Origin: Scalesia atractyloides
Lineage: Eukaryota; Streptophyta; Magnoliopsida; Asterales; Asteraceae
Direction: 5' to 3'
NCBI GenBank assembly: GCA_947069175.1
Contig: CAMTDV010000022.1
Coordinates: 37,103,476 to 37,167,475, forward strand
DNA length: 64,000 bases
The notes beneath the pieces are model-generated. The model was not told where the DNA came from. It ran no database searches and worked only from the letters and a program-made list of their open reading frames with translations. Each line of letters begins with the position of its first letter. The stretch's first letter is position 1. Below, one piece after another: positions 22,651 to 33,404 of this stretch. Position numbers and translations under genes: made by a program.

Positions 22651-23647
22651 GTTTTTTACCATTACACTAGTCGGTCTAAGTCTACGACTTGAATAAGACC
22701 GTTAGCATTTTAATTGGTTAGCTTATACCATAATCCAGACTAGGGCCTTCCGGTAAATGCTATCTGAACTTGGTTCATTTTGATACGGCTGAGATATAAA
22801 TCTTGCATTTTAATCAAGACTATCTCAGGTAAATACTCTTGACTTATTTTCCCTATACGGGCTTGGGTTACGGTAAATTATCACCGCTTGGTCGGAAATT
22901 GGGATCAATCGAATGCCGGATTGTGGCTAGTAAATCCGCATATTCCATTTTGATCAGTTTTGTTTGATAACTTAAACATTGGTGGTTAATGACCGTGTCC
23001 TGGATATCCTTAGCTCATTACATTAGTTAATGGCCACGACCAAAGCTCGAAGTGTAGGCATACACCCGACATATGCGAATGCTAAATTATTTTTACCCAC
23101 AAGTTGGGGATAACTCCTTCGTGGGTTCATAAGTGGTGTGTACGTTAATCATGTCTCAGTCTCTGTACTGGGCCCCACTATGTATTGACAAACATGTAAA
23201 GCTGTTAACAAGGTTAAACACTGACTTTCCCAAGTTATAAAGATTTGTGTCATGTGCACTTAAATCTAATTATTAAATGTTTTCAAAATGAGTCAGTCGG
23301 GTGTATTTATCAGCGAAAACTGATGTATTTTTAAAAAGACTAAGATGCAGGTACAATACGAAATAGGCTGGAAGCTGCTCGGTAGTGATATAAGAGGATC
23401 TTGCAAATCCTTATATCTGCCCAAAGTCTGTTATACATTATTGTACATTTTATTATCCGCCTGTGGATCTTTCATTACAAGTCGTCTGTATATTATTTTT
23501 CGTACTTTAAACATTTGGTTTGTAATAGTAATTTAAACGCCAAGACTTCCGCTGTGCTGTATTTAATTGACTATGATGATATCAACTTACGTCACGATAT
23601 TCCCCACCCGGGCCCACCGGTGTTTGGTTGAAAATAGGGGTGTGACA
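22651..23647 (+). mobile_element. Partial LTR of element 1 at the duplication junction
   Basis: It matches 14,773-15,768 of the 3' LTR at high but imperfect identity and ends with the same GTGTGACA. No PBS or internal region follows; it runs straight into the MULE pseudogene exactly as at 15,769. The left breakpoint shares only CC with the flanking Ty3 fragment. It is a by-product of segment duplication rather than an independent insertion. Confidence 0.9.
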
Positions 23648-24360
23648 CACTTGAAAGAAATGCATGTGCAACACAGAAGCTTTGGATTGTCGAAGTCATA
23701 CCCGCAACTTGCAAAACTGGAAGATTGTATATGTTAGTTTTGTAGGTCGCGTCGACCATAAGCACATGCGGGAATGCCCGCCACATTTCAAAGGACTTGT
23801 CGTGACAGAAAAATATATTATGAACGACATTAGTGGAAGGTGGAAGGTTCTGCCTGTATATAATAGGTCATCCTTTTTCCTGAAGGATTTGTTCCAGTCT
23901 CTACATGGGAGTCTTTTTTTATCGAACTTTGAGGCCGTAATCTTTTGGTGAGCATTGTATATGTCCTTCGAAACAGATTTGTTTTCAGGGTTCTGTTCGG
24001 TTACGGCTTTCCAGATTATATGGGGTTGTATGTCTTGATCTGTCAGCACTTGCACTAGTCTAAACTCATTAGGAGTAAGTCTCATGGCATACGCGTAACC
24101 CTCTAGATGTTCAGCAGGGCCGTGGTTATGCTTCTCATTAAAATTTTTGTGCAGATAATCTATCCGCCAAGCTCGACGACTTTGGTTGAGACGACCTATC
24201 ACCATAAAAGGGCATGCGCATTTTATGGTGCCGGTTTTCCTAATCGCGGCCTTACTCTCATGCTCGCCACTACGACAACATTTGGAGGCATGTCCAGTGA
24301 TTCTTGGACCATCTAGTAACAATAATGTATCGTTGGCTAAACCCCCTTTTTTACCTAACC
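23648..24360 (-). pseudogene. FAR1/MULE-type transposase, copy B, central part
   Basis: This is the best-preserved frame of the family in the window: 23,696-24,322 is open for about 208 residues on the - strand. It includes a CACPFMVIGRL zinc-region start, RAWRIDYLHKNFNEKHNH, and a downstream frame shift into the MVDATYKTN segment near 23,740-23,770. It differs from copy A at scattered positions and is cut on its C-terminal side by the LTR fragment ending at 23,647. Confidence 0.8.
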
Positions 24361-24361
24361 T

Positions 24362-24993
24362 TCCAAATCATTGCGGGATATAAAATCCTAAGTGAAAAAT
24401 ATATATAACGTTATAATAATATTTTTAACAAAATCTATATCATTCGTACATAATCAGTTTAGTACGAAACTTCAGGGTAAGCGGGTTGCTCGTACCCAAT
24501 AACTCTTGGGCGTAAGAGGCTCACCAACGTGTTGTTGTACGCCTGAGGCACCACTAACGAAAAAGTTATTGCCATAGTCTTCGTGTCCGTACGAGGCACC
24601 GTAACTGGCTTCATAATCCGGACACCCATAACCATGATCATCGCTAGGCACAATAACCTGAAAAAAAAACCAACAGTTAAATGATAACGGCACATCTAAA
24701 AGCCTTCTTAATAATAAGTAAACATATTTTTACCTCTTCAGATCTGGCAACAACGGTTGGCGGGGCACAACAAACTAAAAAAAACCAACGGGTAAAAGGT
24801 AATGGTAAATTTAACGCCAAATATAAAAAGGTAAATAAGTACTTACCTCGGTCTGGCAACAACGATTGATTATCAAGGGGACGAAAGTCTGACACGACCT
24901 CCTTCGCGCGATCATCATTTCATCTCCCATCGTAAGAATCAGGGACAATAGACCCCTTCTAATACAAATGTGTGCTAGGTATTTCATAAACAA
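24362..24993 (-). pseudogene. N-terminal exon module of MULE copy B (single unit)
   Basis: A single copy (24,362-24,921) of the 557-bp module that is repeated five times in copy A, followed by the same upstream exon-like sequence to 24,993. It has the same exon-intron pattern and the same Tyr/Gly/Asp-rich peptide. It shows the probable pre-expansion state. Confidence 0.75.
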
Positions 24994-24999
24994 AACTAG

Positions 25000-27916
25000 T
25001 TAAAAAGTGCTATACCACACTGCTTCCCAAAATAAATGTGCTCGTGTTTGTGTCGGACGACTCGCCAAAAATTTAATTAAGGTTGAACCAAGACATGGTG
25101 GAATCTCGAGCATAAAGAAAAAATGAAGAGAAGGAATGATTTTAGCGAATCGTCTTCGTCTTCCTCATTTATAAAGACCAAGCAGAATAGCAAATTTACA
25201 GACCAATACGGGTCGTATAGGCCTATAAGACCCGTATAGGCAGATATAGGGCTGACGTAATGTTCATGTCAATCACTTTATGTCACTATTGAGTCACCTA
25301 AAGTAACCTCGTACCAATACGGATCGTATAGGCATATACAATCCATATAGGGTTTGCCTGTGAGCCCTATCTGTCAGAGTTGACAGACAATCTTTTACGA
25401 ATACGCATCGTCTTGACAAAGCATGTGAAAATTAAGTGACCTTAGAAATTGAATTTACACCAATATGAATCCTTTATTGATGGTATCCATTTAGTTTTGC
25501 AAAGTCAATAATACATCCCTTAAAAAAATATAAAGTATGTGAAGAAACTTAAAGCAAGCGTATGTGAGACGACAACTACAATGTTGAATCAAAATGGTTG
25601 CTAATTTGCCTATTCAATCAGTGTGATACGTCATATCAAATCAGCAAAATGCAGACCTTATTGAATCAATTTTAATGTATTCCAAAGACATATAAATAGT
25701 GCTAGCAATATAATAAAATTAAAAAAGGTTAACATAAAATTGCCATCCGTTATTTTCATATTTGAACAAAAACAATACAAAAAACCAAATAACTAAAAAC
25801 TTGAAATAAAACCTCTATCAATGTTTTTATATAAAAACATTTACAATTATATAACATTTGTAAAGTCAAATAATGTATACAACTTAGTAAAAAGCGTTAT
25901 ATTAAATTTATATGATACGTTTTAACACACTTAAAATAGTATAATAAGATCATTTTTGAATTTGTAAATCAAAACAAATATAATATAAAACCTTATTGTA
26001 CATACTAAAATTTGAAGAGGGATAAACATGTTTTGATTCTGCATGGCAGCTGGCCATTGGTCTACTAATAATTTGAAGAGGGATAAATAGTGTTATGATG
26101 CTGCATGGCAGCTGGCCATTGGTCCATCTTTAAAGGGTTTTTTTCTGTTTTTTTTTCTTTTAGTAAATATTTTTTTTATTTTAGTTTTTATCCTTTAACA
26201 TTTTGTATTGCTACTTACAAATTTCAACTTTCTAAAAACTTTATATTTTTTTTCTTTTAGCAAGTTTTGTCTATATTAGTTTTTACTCTTCAACATTTTG
26301 TATTGGTACTTACAACATTTTAACTTTCTAAAAACTTTATACATATTTTACATGCTTATATTTATGTACCTGTTAGTATAAATTCAAGCTAATTACGTTT
26401 TTTAAAAATGGGTACGTTCAGATATAATATGTTTTTTTGTTTTTTTATTTACGTTTTGAGTTGATCTATGTTTTGGCATAAATTTTGTTTTACAACAAGT
26501 CGGGTCAAATATAATTTGTTTTCATTAGACTTTATGAATTCGATTACTTTACCTTTCGGCGTCACCACAACGCTGCGGTACAATTTTTAACATAAAAAAC
26601 ATTAATTTTTACTTATTTTTTGTACGTGTTGGTATAGGTTCAGGTCGGTGTTCGACTTAAATTTATTTTGCAAATAAGTTGGGCCATATATAATACATTA
26701 CCGTTCTTATTTTTATGTACATCTTAGTTTATCTACGTATTGACGTAACTTTTAATTACAAATGAGCGAGTGTTTACTGTACGAATCTGAATTATTTTAT
26801 ATTTGTACCGCCGCATCACTCGTGAAAATATACTAGTTTGATACATGCATGAACTTGAAAGGAAGTTGTTAATTTGAATTTAGTTTGACCATTTCTGAGT
26901 TTCTCCTTTTCCGTGTTCTGGAGAAATAAATCTCAGATCATTTTTCTATTTATTCTTTACCCTTTCAATTCAACTGCAGCCTTCATCTTTGCAAACGACA
27001 TAAACAATCAACCCTAAATTTGTTTGTCATGTGAAGGTGAAGGTTGTGGGCGTCTACGCCAACCTCCGGCGACGGTGTTGACCGCTAATTGTCGACCAGA
27101 GCAAATGGATCAAATAAGACGCCAGTCTCTTATCTAACCTTGTGTTCCGGATATCTTTTTATAAATGTGACGGAGGGTGGTAGCATATGCAGTGGTGGTA
27201 ACCGATCTTATAGCCCGCGAGGTGGTAGTATTTGCGGTGGCGGGGGACTCTGTGCATGTATTGTGTGGCGTGTGATTCCTTTGGTGGCCGGCGACCTGAG
27301 TGCCGTGGTGGTATAGGCAGAAAATGGCTGCATGTTTCGACTTCTAGTCTCTGGCTAGTAGGCCTTGTTTTTTATGAATGAATTATCCTCTTTTCCGTTA
27401 AAAAAAACCAGTTATGTGAGGGAGAGTAAAATTGTGATTTAATATAGGGATAATATACACTTGTAGTTCCACTGATTGAACTACTTTGGATCTTGCATCT
27501 CTTGGCCAGGGGCAGATTTAGAGCAAAGTAAGAGGTTCTTAGAAACCGTTTGGTTTGTAATTTTTATGTTATATAGAAAATTCTAAAGGAACTTTTGTAG
27601 GGAAACCGTTCACAATACAAACTAAAATAATTAATTTATTAATGAAATTCTGAATACATGATATATACGAAATTGAAATATACGGAATGGAAATACGTTA
27701 AAAAAACTAAACTGAGAAGACATTACAAAGAAACAACAAAAATGAAAACGAAGATGACTGACGCACATGAAGATCACGCTTCCCTTAAAACAGATTTCGG
27801 GTCACCCAGGTAAACCGTCTGTTTCCCAGGGTACAACAGCCTAAGCAGATTGTACTACCGGGATTAGCCTAGCACCTGAAAGAATACCTGAAACGAGACT
27901 GTGCAGAGATTCAAAG
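25000..27916. other. AT-rich non-coding stretch, copy B
   Basis: This is the counterpart of 19,400-22,292, with numerous substitutions and small indels. It has a palindrome at 25,207-25,236, a duplicated segment near 26,008-26,125 and the GC-richer patch near 27,040-27,310. I see no gene. Confidence 0.6.
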
Positions 27917-28560
27917 TTAGGAAATTTGGATGTGTGCGTAGGCACGATTGGAATATCTATAAGGAGATTTTGCGACTGGTGTAGCACCAGGCACAAGATC
28001 GATTCGAAATTCGACTCCTCGCACAGGAGGAAGTCCTGAAACGTCGCCGGGAAAAAGTTGAGGAAATTTTTTCACGATTGGAATATCTTCGAGTTTCCTT
28101 TCCTTGCCTTCCTTCTTGACGATGTGAGCTAGAAATGCGACGTAAACCTTGCGAAGATATCTTCGGGCTTGAAGACATAACATCAACTTTAGCCCTTTCG
28201 AAGGAGTTTCTCCAAAGATACTTAGTGTCTGACCATCAGCGAGAGGAATACGAATGAACTTTTCATGGCACACCACTTCGGCGTGATGCTGGTTGAGCCA
28301 GTCCATACCGATGATAACATCGAAACTTCCCAATTTCATAGGAATAAGATATATCGGGAAATCGTGATCATTTAGAGTAAGAGTACAATCACGTATTATT
28401 GAATTTAACGAAATGGGTTCTCCGTCAGCAACTTCCACCGTGAACAATTCAGCGAGACTAACACGAGGTAGGTCGAGAATAGATTTGAATTCTAAAGATA
28501 CAAAGCTCTTATCCGCACCAGTATCGAATAATATGGATGCATAACTACCATTTTTACGAG
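27917..28560 (-). pseudogene. pol: Protease and RT start of Ty3 element 2 (truncated)
   Basis: On the - strand the protease keeps its catalytic motif LFDTGADKSF (Asp codon 28,523-28,525). It continues through DVIIGMDWLNQHHAEVVCHE and the RT linker VEFRIDLVPGATPVAKSPY. Coding then ends: from about 27,965 the sequence is unrelated and a stop follows at 27,917. RT, RNase H and integrase are absent. The junction has a 16-bp sequence (27,943-27,958) that also occurs at 28,073-28,088. A frame change separates this part from the zinc-knuckle region. Confidence 0.88.
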
Positions 28561-29149
28561 AAACGTACCGTTGACCACATTGTTGTTAGCCCTAGCTTGG
28601 TTGGCGTTGATATTGAAAGCCCTTCCTCTAGCAGGTGGATGAGCTTGGTTAGCTTGGTTCACCGGGTTTGCTTGGGCTTGGGCATTGATGATGTTCACCA
28701 GGCGTGGGAAAGTATTTCTGAAGTGGTTTGGATCACCATAGTTGAAGCAGGCTCTTATGGGTTGCATCATCGGGTAGTTGGGTTGGTAGTAAGGTTAGGG
28801 TGTGGGTTGGGCAGGTGGTAAAAGTAAGGGTTGTTGGGCTTGGCCCACTATTTGGTTTTGGGTTTGGGCTGGAGGCTGGTTGCAGTTTGATCGTTGGAGT
28901 GTACGGCATGTTGGATAGTGTGACCTGCACGGCCACAACTTGTGCAGTATTGACAAGGGTTCTCAGGAGGGTGATGGTATTGGCAGCGGTTACATATTGG
29001 GTGTGGGCCAGTGTATGGCTTTTTGAATGGTGCGGCTGGAGGGGCGACTTGGTGATTGGGGCAGCAGTGATGGGAGGGTTGGTTTGGGTGACGGCGAAGT
29101 TCTTGCCATTTCACTTCTTCTTACCAGCAAACTTTGAGGATGAGCCTGA
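28561..29149 (-). pseudogene. gag: Nucleocapsid / zinc-knuckle region of element 2
   Basis: A Pro/Asn/Gln-rich segment contains CNRCQYHHPPENPCQYC and CTSCGRAGHT (28,848-29,114), then CFNYGDPNHFRNTFP (28,492-28,770). The last is a CCHC knuckle whose second and third Cys are replaced by Tyr and Phe. Frames change at least twice. Nucleocapsid knuckles bind the genomic RNA. The + strand frames over this stretch are antisense shadows. Confidence 0.78.
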
Positions 29150-29932
29150 TTAGGTTGCAGTTGGGGCTTCAACAGTTGTTTTCTTCTTTTCCTCTTTAAA
29201 ATCGCCATTTCGAATGCGATTTTCTGTAAGTTCCGTAGCTAGCTCCATGGCAGCTTCGAGTGTTGCGGGAGAAGTGCTTAAAACCGAATCTTGAATTCTT
29301 GAGGGAAGGCCTCGAATATAATGCTCGATCAAGCGGTATAACGGAGTGAACAGGTTGGGGACCATCTGGTTCAACTCGAGGAATCTCTTGTTGTATGAGG
29401 TGTGATCCCCTTCTTTTTGCTTTAGAGAATAGAATTCGTCTTCAAGTTTTTTGATCTCGCTTCTAGGGTAGAAGCGTCTTGTCATTATTTCTCTTAATTC
29501 CTCCCATGATAAGGCCATGGCATCATCCACACCTCGCTTACCTTTTTCCGTGTTCCACCAAGTAAGGGCTACCCCAAACAAACATCTAGTAGCGTAACGT
29601 ATCTTGCGATCCTCAGGACAGTCGCAATTGAGAAAAGTGTTTTCCATCTCCTCAAACCAATGGAGGAGAGCGGTGACACCTTCAGTCCCTTCATATTTTG
29701 GGGGATCGCAGGACTTGAAGTGTTTGTAGGTACATTTAGTGGTTTTGGGATGAGGGTTGGCGACCTTTTGGCCTTCTGGGTTCGGAGGGTTGATGGGATT
29801 TGCGGCGAGAACTTGTTGAACTTGTAGTACGATGTCAGGAAGTACCGCGATCATTTGTTGAGCAATTTGCGTGGCCATGCGTTCGCTTGACCTTCCTGAC
29901 CTTCTACCTCCTCGTAAGTGTCTAGCAGACAT
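29150..29932 (-). CDS. gag: Gag capsid of Ty3 element 2 (open, 260 aa)
   Basis: This is the longest intact retroelement frame in the window. The start is MSARHLRGGRRSGRS, just downstream of the leader and PBS. The Retrotrans_gag region includes FKSCDPPKYEGTEGVTAL, LHWFEEMENTFLNCDCPED and the core ALTWWNTEKGKRGV, then FYSLKQKEGDHTSYNKRF. The frame stops at 29,150, before the knuckles, so a +1/-1 indel probably shortened it. It would assemble the particle shell in the cytoplasm. Whether it is expressed cannot be judged. Confidence 0.85.
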   Translation of the reverse strand: MSARHLRGGRRSGRSSERMATQIAQQMIAVLPDIVLQVQQVLAANPINPPNPEGQKVANPHPKTTKCTYKHFKSCDPPKYEGTEGVTALLHWFEEMENTFLNCDCPEDRKIRYATRCLFGVALTWWNTEKGKRGVDDAMALSWEELREIMTRRFYPRSEIKKLEDEFYSLKQKEGDHTSYNKRFLELNQMVPNLFTPLYRLIEHYIRGLPSRIQDSVLSTSPATLEAAMELATELTENRIRNGDFKEEKKKTTVEAPTAT

Positions 29933-30754
29933 CTACAGGAATATATGTAGGGAGATTGTGAGTTTGATAATTTTCTAGGTGTCATGTGTCGTAAAAAGAA
30001 CGAAAACAACATAAATAATTGAAAACAACTTAACTACATCCATAGGATGTCTTGGGTTTGCTCATGTTTGTGCCTCCAAATGTCTCTCATACCATAGCTT
30101 GTATAGCCATGTGGGCCCCCATGACCATTGGGCTTGGTAGGGTTCACATTGGTGTCGGCTAGTTAACACTCGCATCACCCGAATGAAAATCGTAAAACAT
30201 GATTGCGAGATGTAAGATCGGAGGGTGTCCAGGTGTAGACACAATGATAACTCAAAGTGGGGTTAGTTCACACAACGTTTGGTATAGCATGCTTTGGCCT
30301 AATAGGTCCTTTGTACTCTCATCGTTAGTCCCCAGGTAGGCAAACTGGTCCTTTATTTTGGATTTATACGAATGCCAAGCCTAGACAGGACGTTCCGACT
30401 ACCGGTACTCGTACCCTTCTAGTTACTACATGCCCGTCGTGAGAATTCACTTTGATGTGATTTGAAAAATATGAAAATATTGCAAAAATCTTTGAAAAGA
30501 AATCATGGAAATTGTGAAATCGTGAGGTGTGTGCTTTCATAGATATGATATGTTATTGAGATATGAACTATGATAAGCATTGCATATTAACACATACTTG
30601 TGGGAGTGCTTGCATAAAACTTTGTGTGAAAATAAACATGAAACATGTAAACATCATGAATTTTGCATGTAACACATAAAAATTTTAAAATCTAATCAAC
30701 TATAGTATAGGCTCTAAGGGTCTAATAACCTATCCTATATCCATATAGTCACAA
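29933..30754 (-). other. Leader between PBS and gag, element 2
   Basis: About 820 bp of non-coding DNA between the PBS and the gag start on the - strand. The short frame at 30,062-30,244 shows no family features. This is the expected position for a packaging signal. Confidence 0.6.
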
Positions 30755-30767
30755 GCTCTGATACCAA
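30755..30767 (-). other. Primer-binding site of element 2
   Basis: GCTCTGATACCAA on the + strand is TTGGTATCAGAGC on the - strand, the tRNA-iMet type PBS. It lies 2 bp from the LTR end at 30,770, setting orientation and LTR boundary. Confidence 0.92.
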
Positions 30768-31794
30768 TCTGTCACACCCCAACCCGCAACGGAATAAAAG
30801 TCGGGGCATGATTGGGTTATCACCAAAGCTCATGATATTTACTAATAAGTTTCATATTTATTAAATTGAAATTAACTTCAAATATAGACCTTTTCTTTAT
30901 TTTAGTTATGATTTAGATTGTTACAAAATTCATACAAACACAAGCAATAAACCAAACGATTGTTCCAAACGAAATAAATTGTTTATTCTTCTAAGGCCAT
31001 CCTATGTGTTTCTTTCCTCAGCTTGTTCACATGTATCATGCGTAAAACAGAAAATTTGGGTCAACAAAAGTTGGCGAGTGAACCTTGATAAAACATTTAA
31101 ATAATTGAATTTTATTGTTGTTTAAATAAAATTGTGCATGAATCACATGTGAACAGATGTGTATATATATATATATAACCAATCACAAACCACATTGTAT
31201 GAACATATGACATGATGAATGATGTATTTGAGATCAAGGCTCAATCAAACGGAGCCGATCTAATGAGGCACCTGATGCTCAACCCGTATCCTACGAGGAA
31301 TTGATGGGCCTAATGAAATGATTGCACTGAAATGATAAAATGTATCAACATATAAACCACATAACAACTATACACATTTGATCACGAAATGATATTAGTA
31401 CAAGTGTTAAATAAAATAAAAGAAAATTGTACGACGCATGACACACCCCAAAACATGATTAAAACGGGGAATTTGTAGAGATTCACTCACCGTGCGTCGC
31501 GGATTTAACCGACGAGGAAATACTAACCTAAAATAATAACGCGATAACTCGATAAATGAATAACTAATATTTTGGTTAAAAACCTTTGTTTAGATTTTTA
31601 AGTTAACTTTTGTGGGTTTTATTGATATATTAAACCCTTAAAGGTATATATATTTTAAACATTTTAATTGATTTTAATTATAAGTCATAAAATGAAATAT
31701 TAGAAATAAAAATAAAAATAAAATAATATAAAAAAAACTTGTCAGACTGACAAGGCTGTCAGTCGGCTGGTTTAATCGTATTATAAGCATGCGT

Positions 31795-31868
31795 GTGGTG
31801 AGGTTCGAACCCGTGACCTCTTGGTTTCGTGCACGCAGCTCTTCCAACTGAGTTACGTGTCTAACCCG
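31795..31868 (-). other. tRNA-like module 1 in LTR
   Basis: On the - strand an A-box-like TAACTCAGTTGG (31,844-31,855; one mismatch to TRGCNNAGYNGG) is followed after about 32 nt by GGTTCGAACCT (31,801-31,811; B-box-like). That is tRNA spacing. The homologous module in the 46,122 LTR has an exact A box, TAGCTCAGTTGG (47,242-47,253). The anticodon and T stems do not pair well, so it is a relic rather than a tRNA gene. Confidence 0.75.
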
Positions 31869-31959
31869 AAAGAATCTGGATTTTAATTACACTTATACAC
31901 ATATTAATTTCATTCAATTTTAATCAGATTTAAAAAGAGAATTAAATGGTCCGACCTGT

Positions 31960-32038
31960 GTGAGTCAGGGGACTCGAACCGGTGACCTTGGTAATGTTAT
32001 GCACCCAGCCCGACCAACTGGGCTGGGTGTCTAACCCG
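31960..32038 (-). other. tRNA-like module 2 in LTR
   Basis: On the - strand CAGCCCAGTTGG (32,014-32,025; one mismatch) and an exact B-box GGTTCGAGTCC (31,970-31,980) are separated by about 33 nt. Like module 1 it is introduced by a GGGTTAGACAC leader. Confidence 0.75.
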
Positions 32039-32129
32039 ACTGATATGGCGTTTTAATTATATTTATATACTAGATACGCTTAAACAGAAATGATTGATTT
32101 AAAAAAAGGTTTTAATGTGTCAGGCCGGT

Positions 32130-32206
32130 GTGTGCTTGGATTCAAACCGGGTGTCCCGGGTTTAGGTTGCACCCGGTCCAACCAGTTGGGCTGGGTGCCT
32201 AACCCG
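32130..32206 (-). other. tRNA-like module 3 in LTR
   Basis: On the - strand CAGCCCAACTGG (32,182-32,193) and GGTTTGAATCC (32,138-32,148; one mismatch to the B box) are about 33 nt apart. The period relative to module 2 is about 168 bp. Confidence 0.72.
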
Positions 32207-32466
32207 TTTGTAATGCGTATATTATTAAACATAACCACATACTGACATCGTATTCTTCGTTTTACATTTGAACCAACTATATACCCGCCCGATTTAATCC
32301 GTTTACTTCTGATTAAAACCGACGTACATTAAGTTAATTAAACCGAATTCAAAAGAAAAGAATGAGAATCTACCGAATAAACTGGAATGGAGGATCACGA
32401 TTTCCGGCGGTGATGGTATGCGAGTAGGATGAGTTGAGCGAGTTTTGATTGTGGATGGAGGTTTGG

Positions 32467-32474
32467 TATTTATA
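32467..32474 (-). promoter_or_regulatory. TATA box of element 2 LTR
   Basis: TATTTATA on the + strand is TATAAATA on the - strand. Transcription would start near 32,440 and run leftward through modules 3, 2 and 1, the PBS and gag. Confidence 0.6.
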
Positions 32475-32717
32475 GGCGAAGACATGGGGCTTGGTTTCGG
32501 CTTTTTGGAAAACTCGATTCGGTGATTGGCAATTGCCGAGAAGATGATAGCTGGTCAGATTTCAATTTGCCAAAAATACGCGCGGTTAGTTAACAGAAAG
32601 ATTCAAAAGAAAAGGAAAGGCACGTGATGATGGTTTCGGTTAAAATTGCAGGTTTCCCCGCCTGAGTGTATGTGAATATATATATGTGTTGTTATGCGGA
32701 ATCAGATACAACTAGTG

Positions 32718-32785
32718 CGTGTAGTCCAGTGGTGTTTGTGGTGTGTGCTGACCCGGGGAACCCGGGTTCGATCCCAGTTCACCCC
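32718..32785 (+). other. tRNA-like module 4 (opposite strand, U3)
   Basis: On the + strand TAGTCCAGTGGT (32,722-32,733) and GGTTCGATCCC (32,765-32,775) are about 31 nt apart, and T-rich sequence follows. It is antisense to the retroelement and upstream of its TATA box. A related but noisier copy is at about 48,420-48,470. Confidence 0.65.
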
Positions 32786-33331
32786 TTGTTTTGAGTTTTT
32801 ATTTATTTTGCCTATTTTAAATTAAATCATTTATTAGATAAAAATTTAATATTTAATTGATTAATTGTATTATTTCATTAAACTATAATTATTATTTAAT
32901 TTTTAAACATTGATTTTCGTTATTAAATAAATGTAATATTGCAATATTGTAAACCATAAATAAATAACCGAACGACGTAAATAAATACACTTTGATTGAT
33001 AAATTGGGGCGGGTTTTCGAAACCCGATTTATACAAATGTTACACGGGCCCGGGCGCGTGCGCGTATCAGGTGCTTCGTACCCTCCTGGCTGCCACTGGG
33101 TGTGACTTGTTATATAAGAATACATTCGTGTAGAGAAATATAGATATAAATCAACACAGGAGGATTTATCTCTCCACCAATGTGGGACAAACACAACTTC
33201 CCACACTTTAAAGTTCCAACACACAATTAAAGCTTATAATCTCTCATTCATTTGCTTTAATCACTAAATTATTTATCATAATTTCCAACAACTTTTTAGT
33301 ATTTTTAGAGGAACCTTGTAACTAAATGTAT

Positions 33332-33404
33332 GTGTGGTCTGTTGGTTAAAACGCGCTTCTTATCCGTGACGTCCCGAGTTCAAGTCTGGTTAAAGCCACT
33401 TTTT
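33332..33404 (+). other. tRNA-like sequence upstream of the FRIGIDA-like gene, copy 1
   Basis: The 66 nt from 33,334 to 33,399 start GTGG and end CCAC. They contain GTTGGTTAAAACGCGCTTC and a B-box-like AGTTCAAGTCT, and TTTTT follows at 33,400-33,404. It looks like a tRNA-derived SINE head or relic. Confidence 0.5.

Larger units (their letters stand above)
30770..33080 (-). mobile_element. 5' LTR of Ty3 element 2, with tRNA-like modules
   Basis: Read on the - strand it ends GTGTGACA beside the PBS. It shares long blocks with 46,122 onward and 62,439 onward (for example the AAGGCTCAATCAAACGGAGCC-type block near 31,236 and 46,613), so it is one LTR family. The TATA motif is at 32,467-32,474. 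Three tRNA-like modules lie downstream of it in sense, and a fourth lies upstream on the other strand. The right end is uncertain: at 33,081 sequence switches to the duplicated block, whereas the related LTR at 46,122 seems to run about 680 bp further, so this copy is probably truncated. Confidence 0.82.

Noticed and set aside
27089..27316. 75-codon Gly-rich frame
   Set aside because: Its counterpart in copy A (21,465-21,690) is interrupted and there is no family similarity; not supported as a gene.
28537..29153. Gly/Val/Trp-rich + strand frames up to 117 codons
   Set aside because: Antisense shadows of the -strand gag nucleocapsid region, which has recognisable zinc knuckles.
31862..32206. 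GGGTTAG sequences resembling telomere repeats on the - strand
   Set aside because: Single copies that belong to the conserved leader of each tRNA-like module; no tandem telomeric run.
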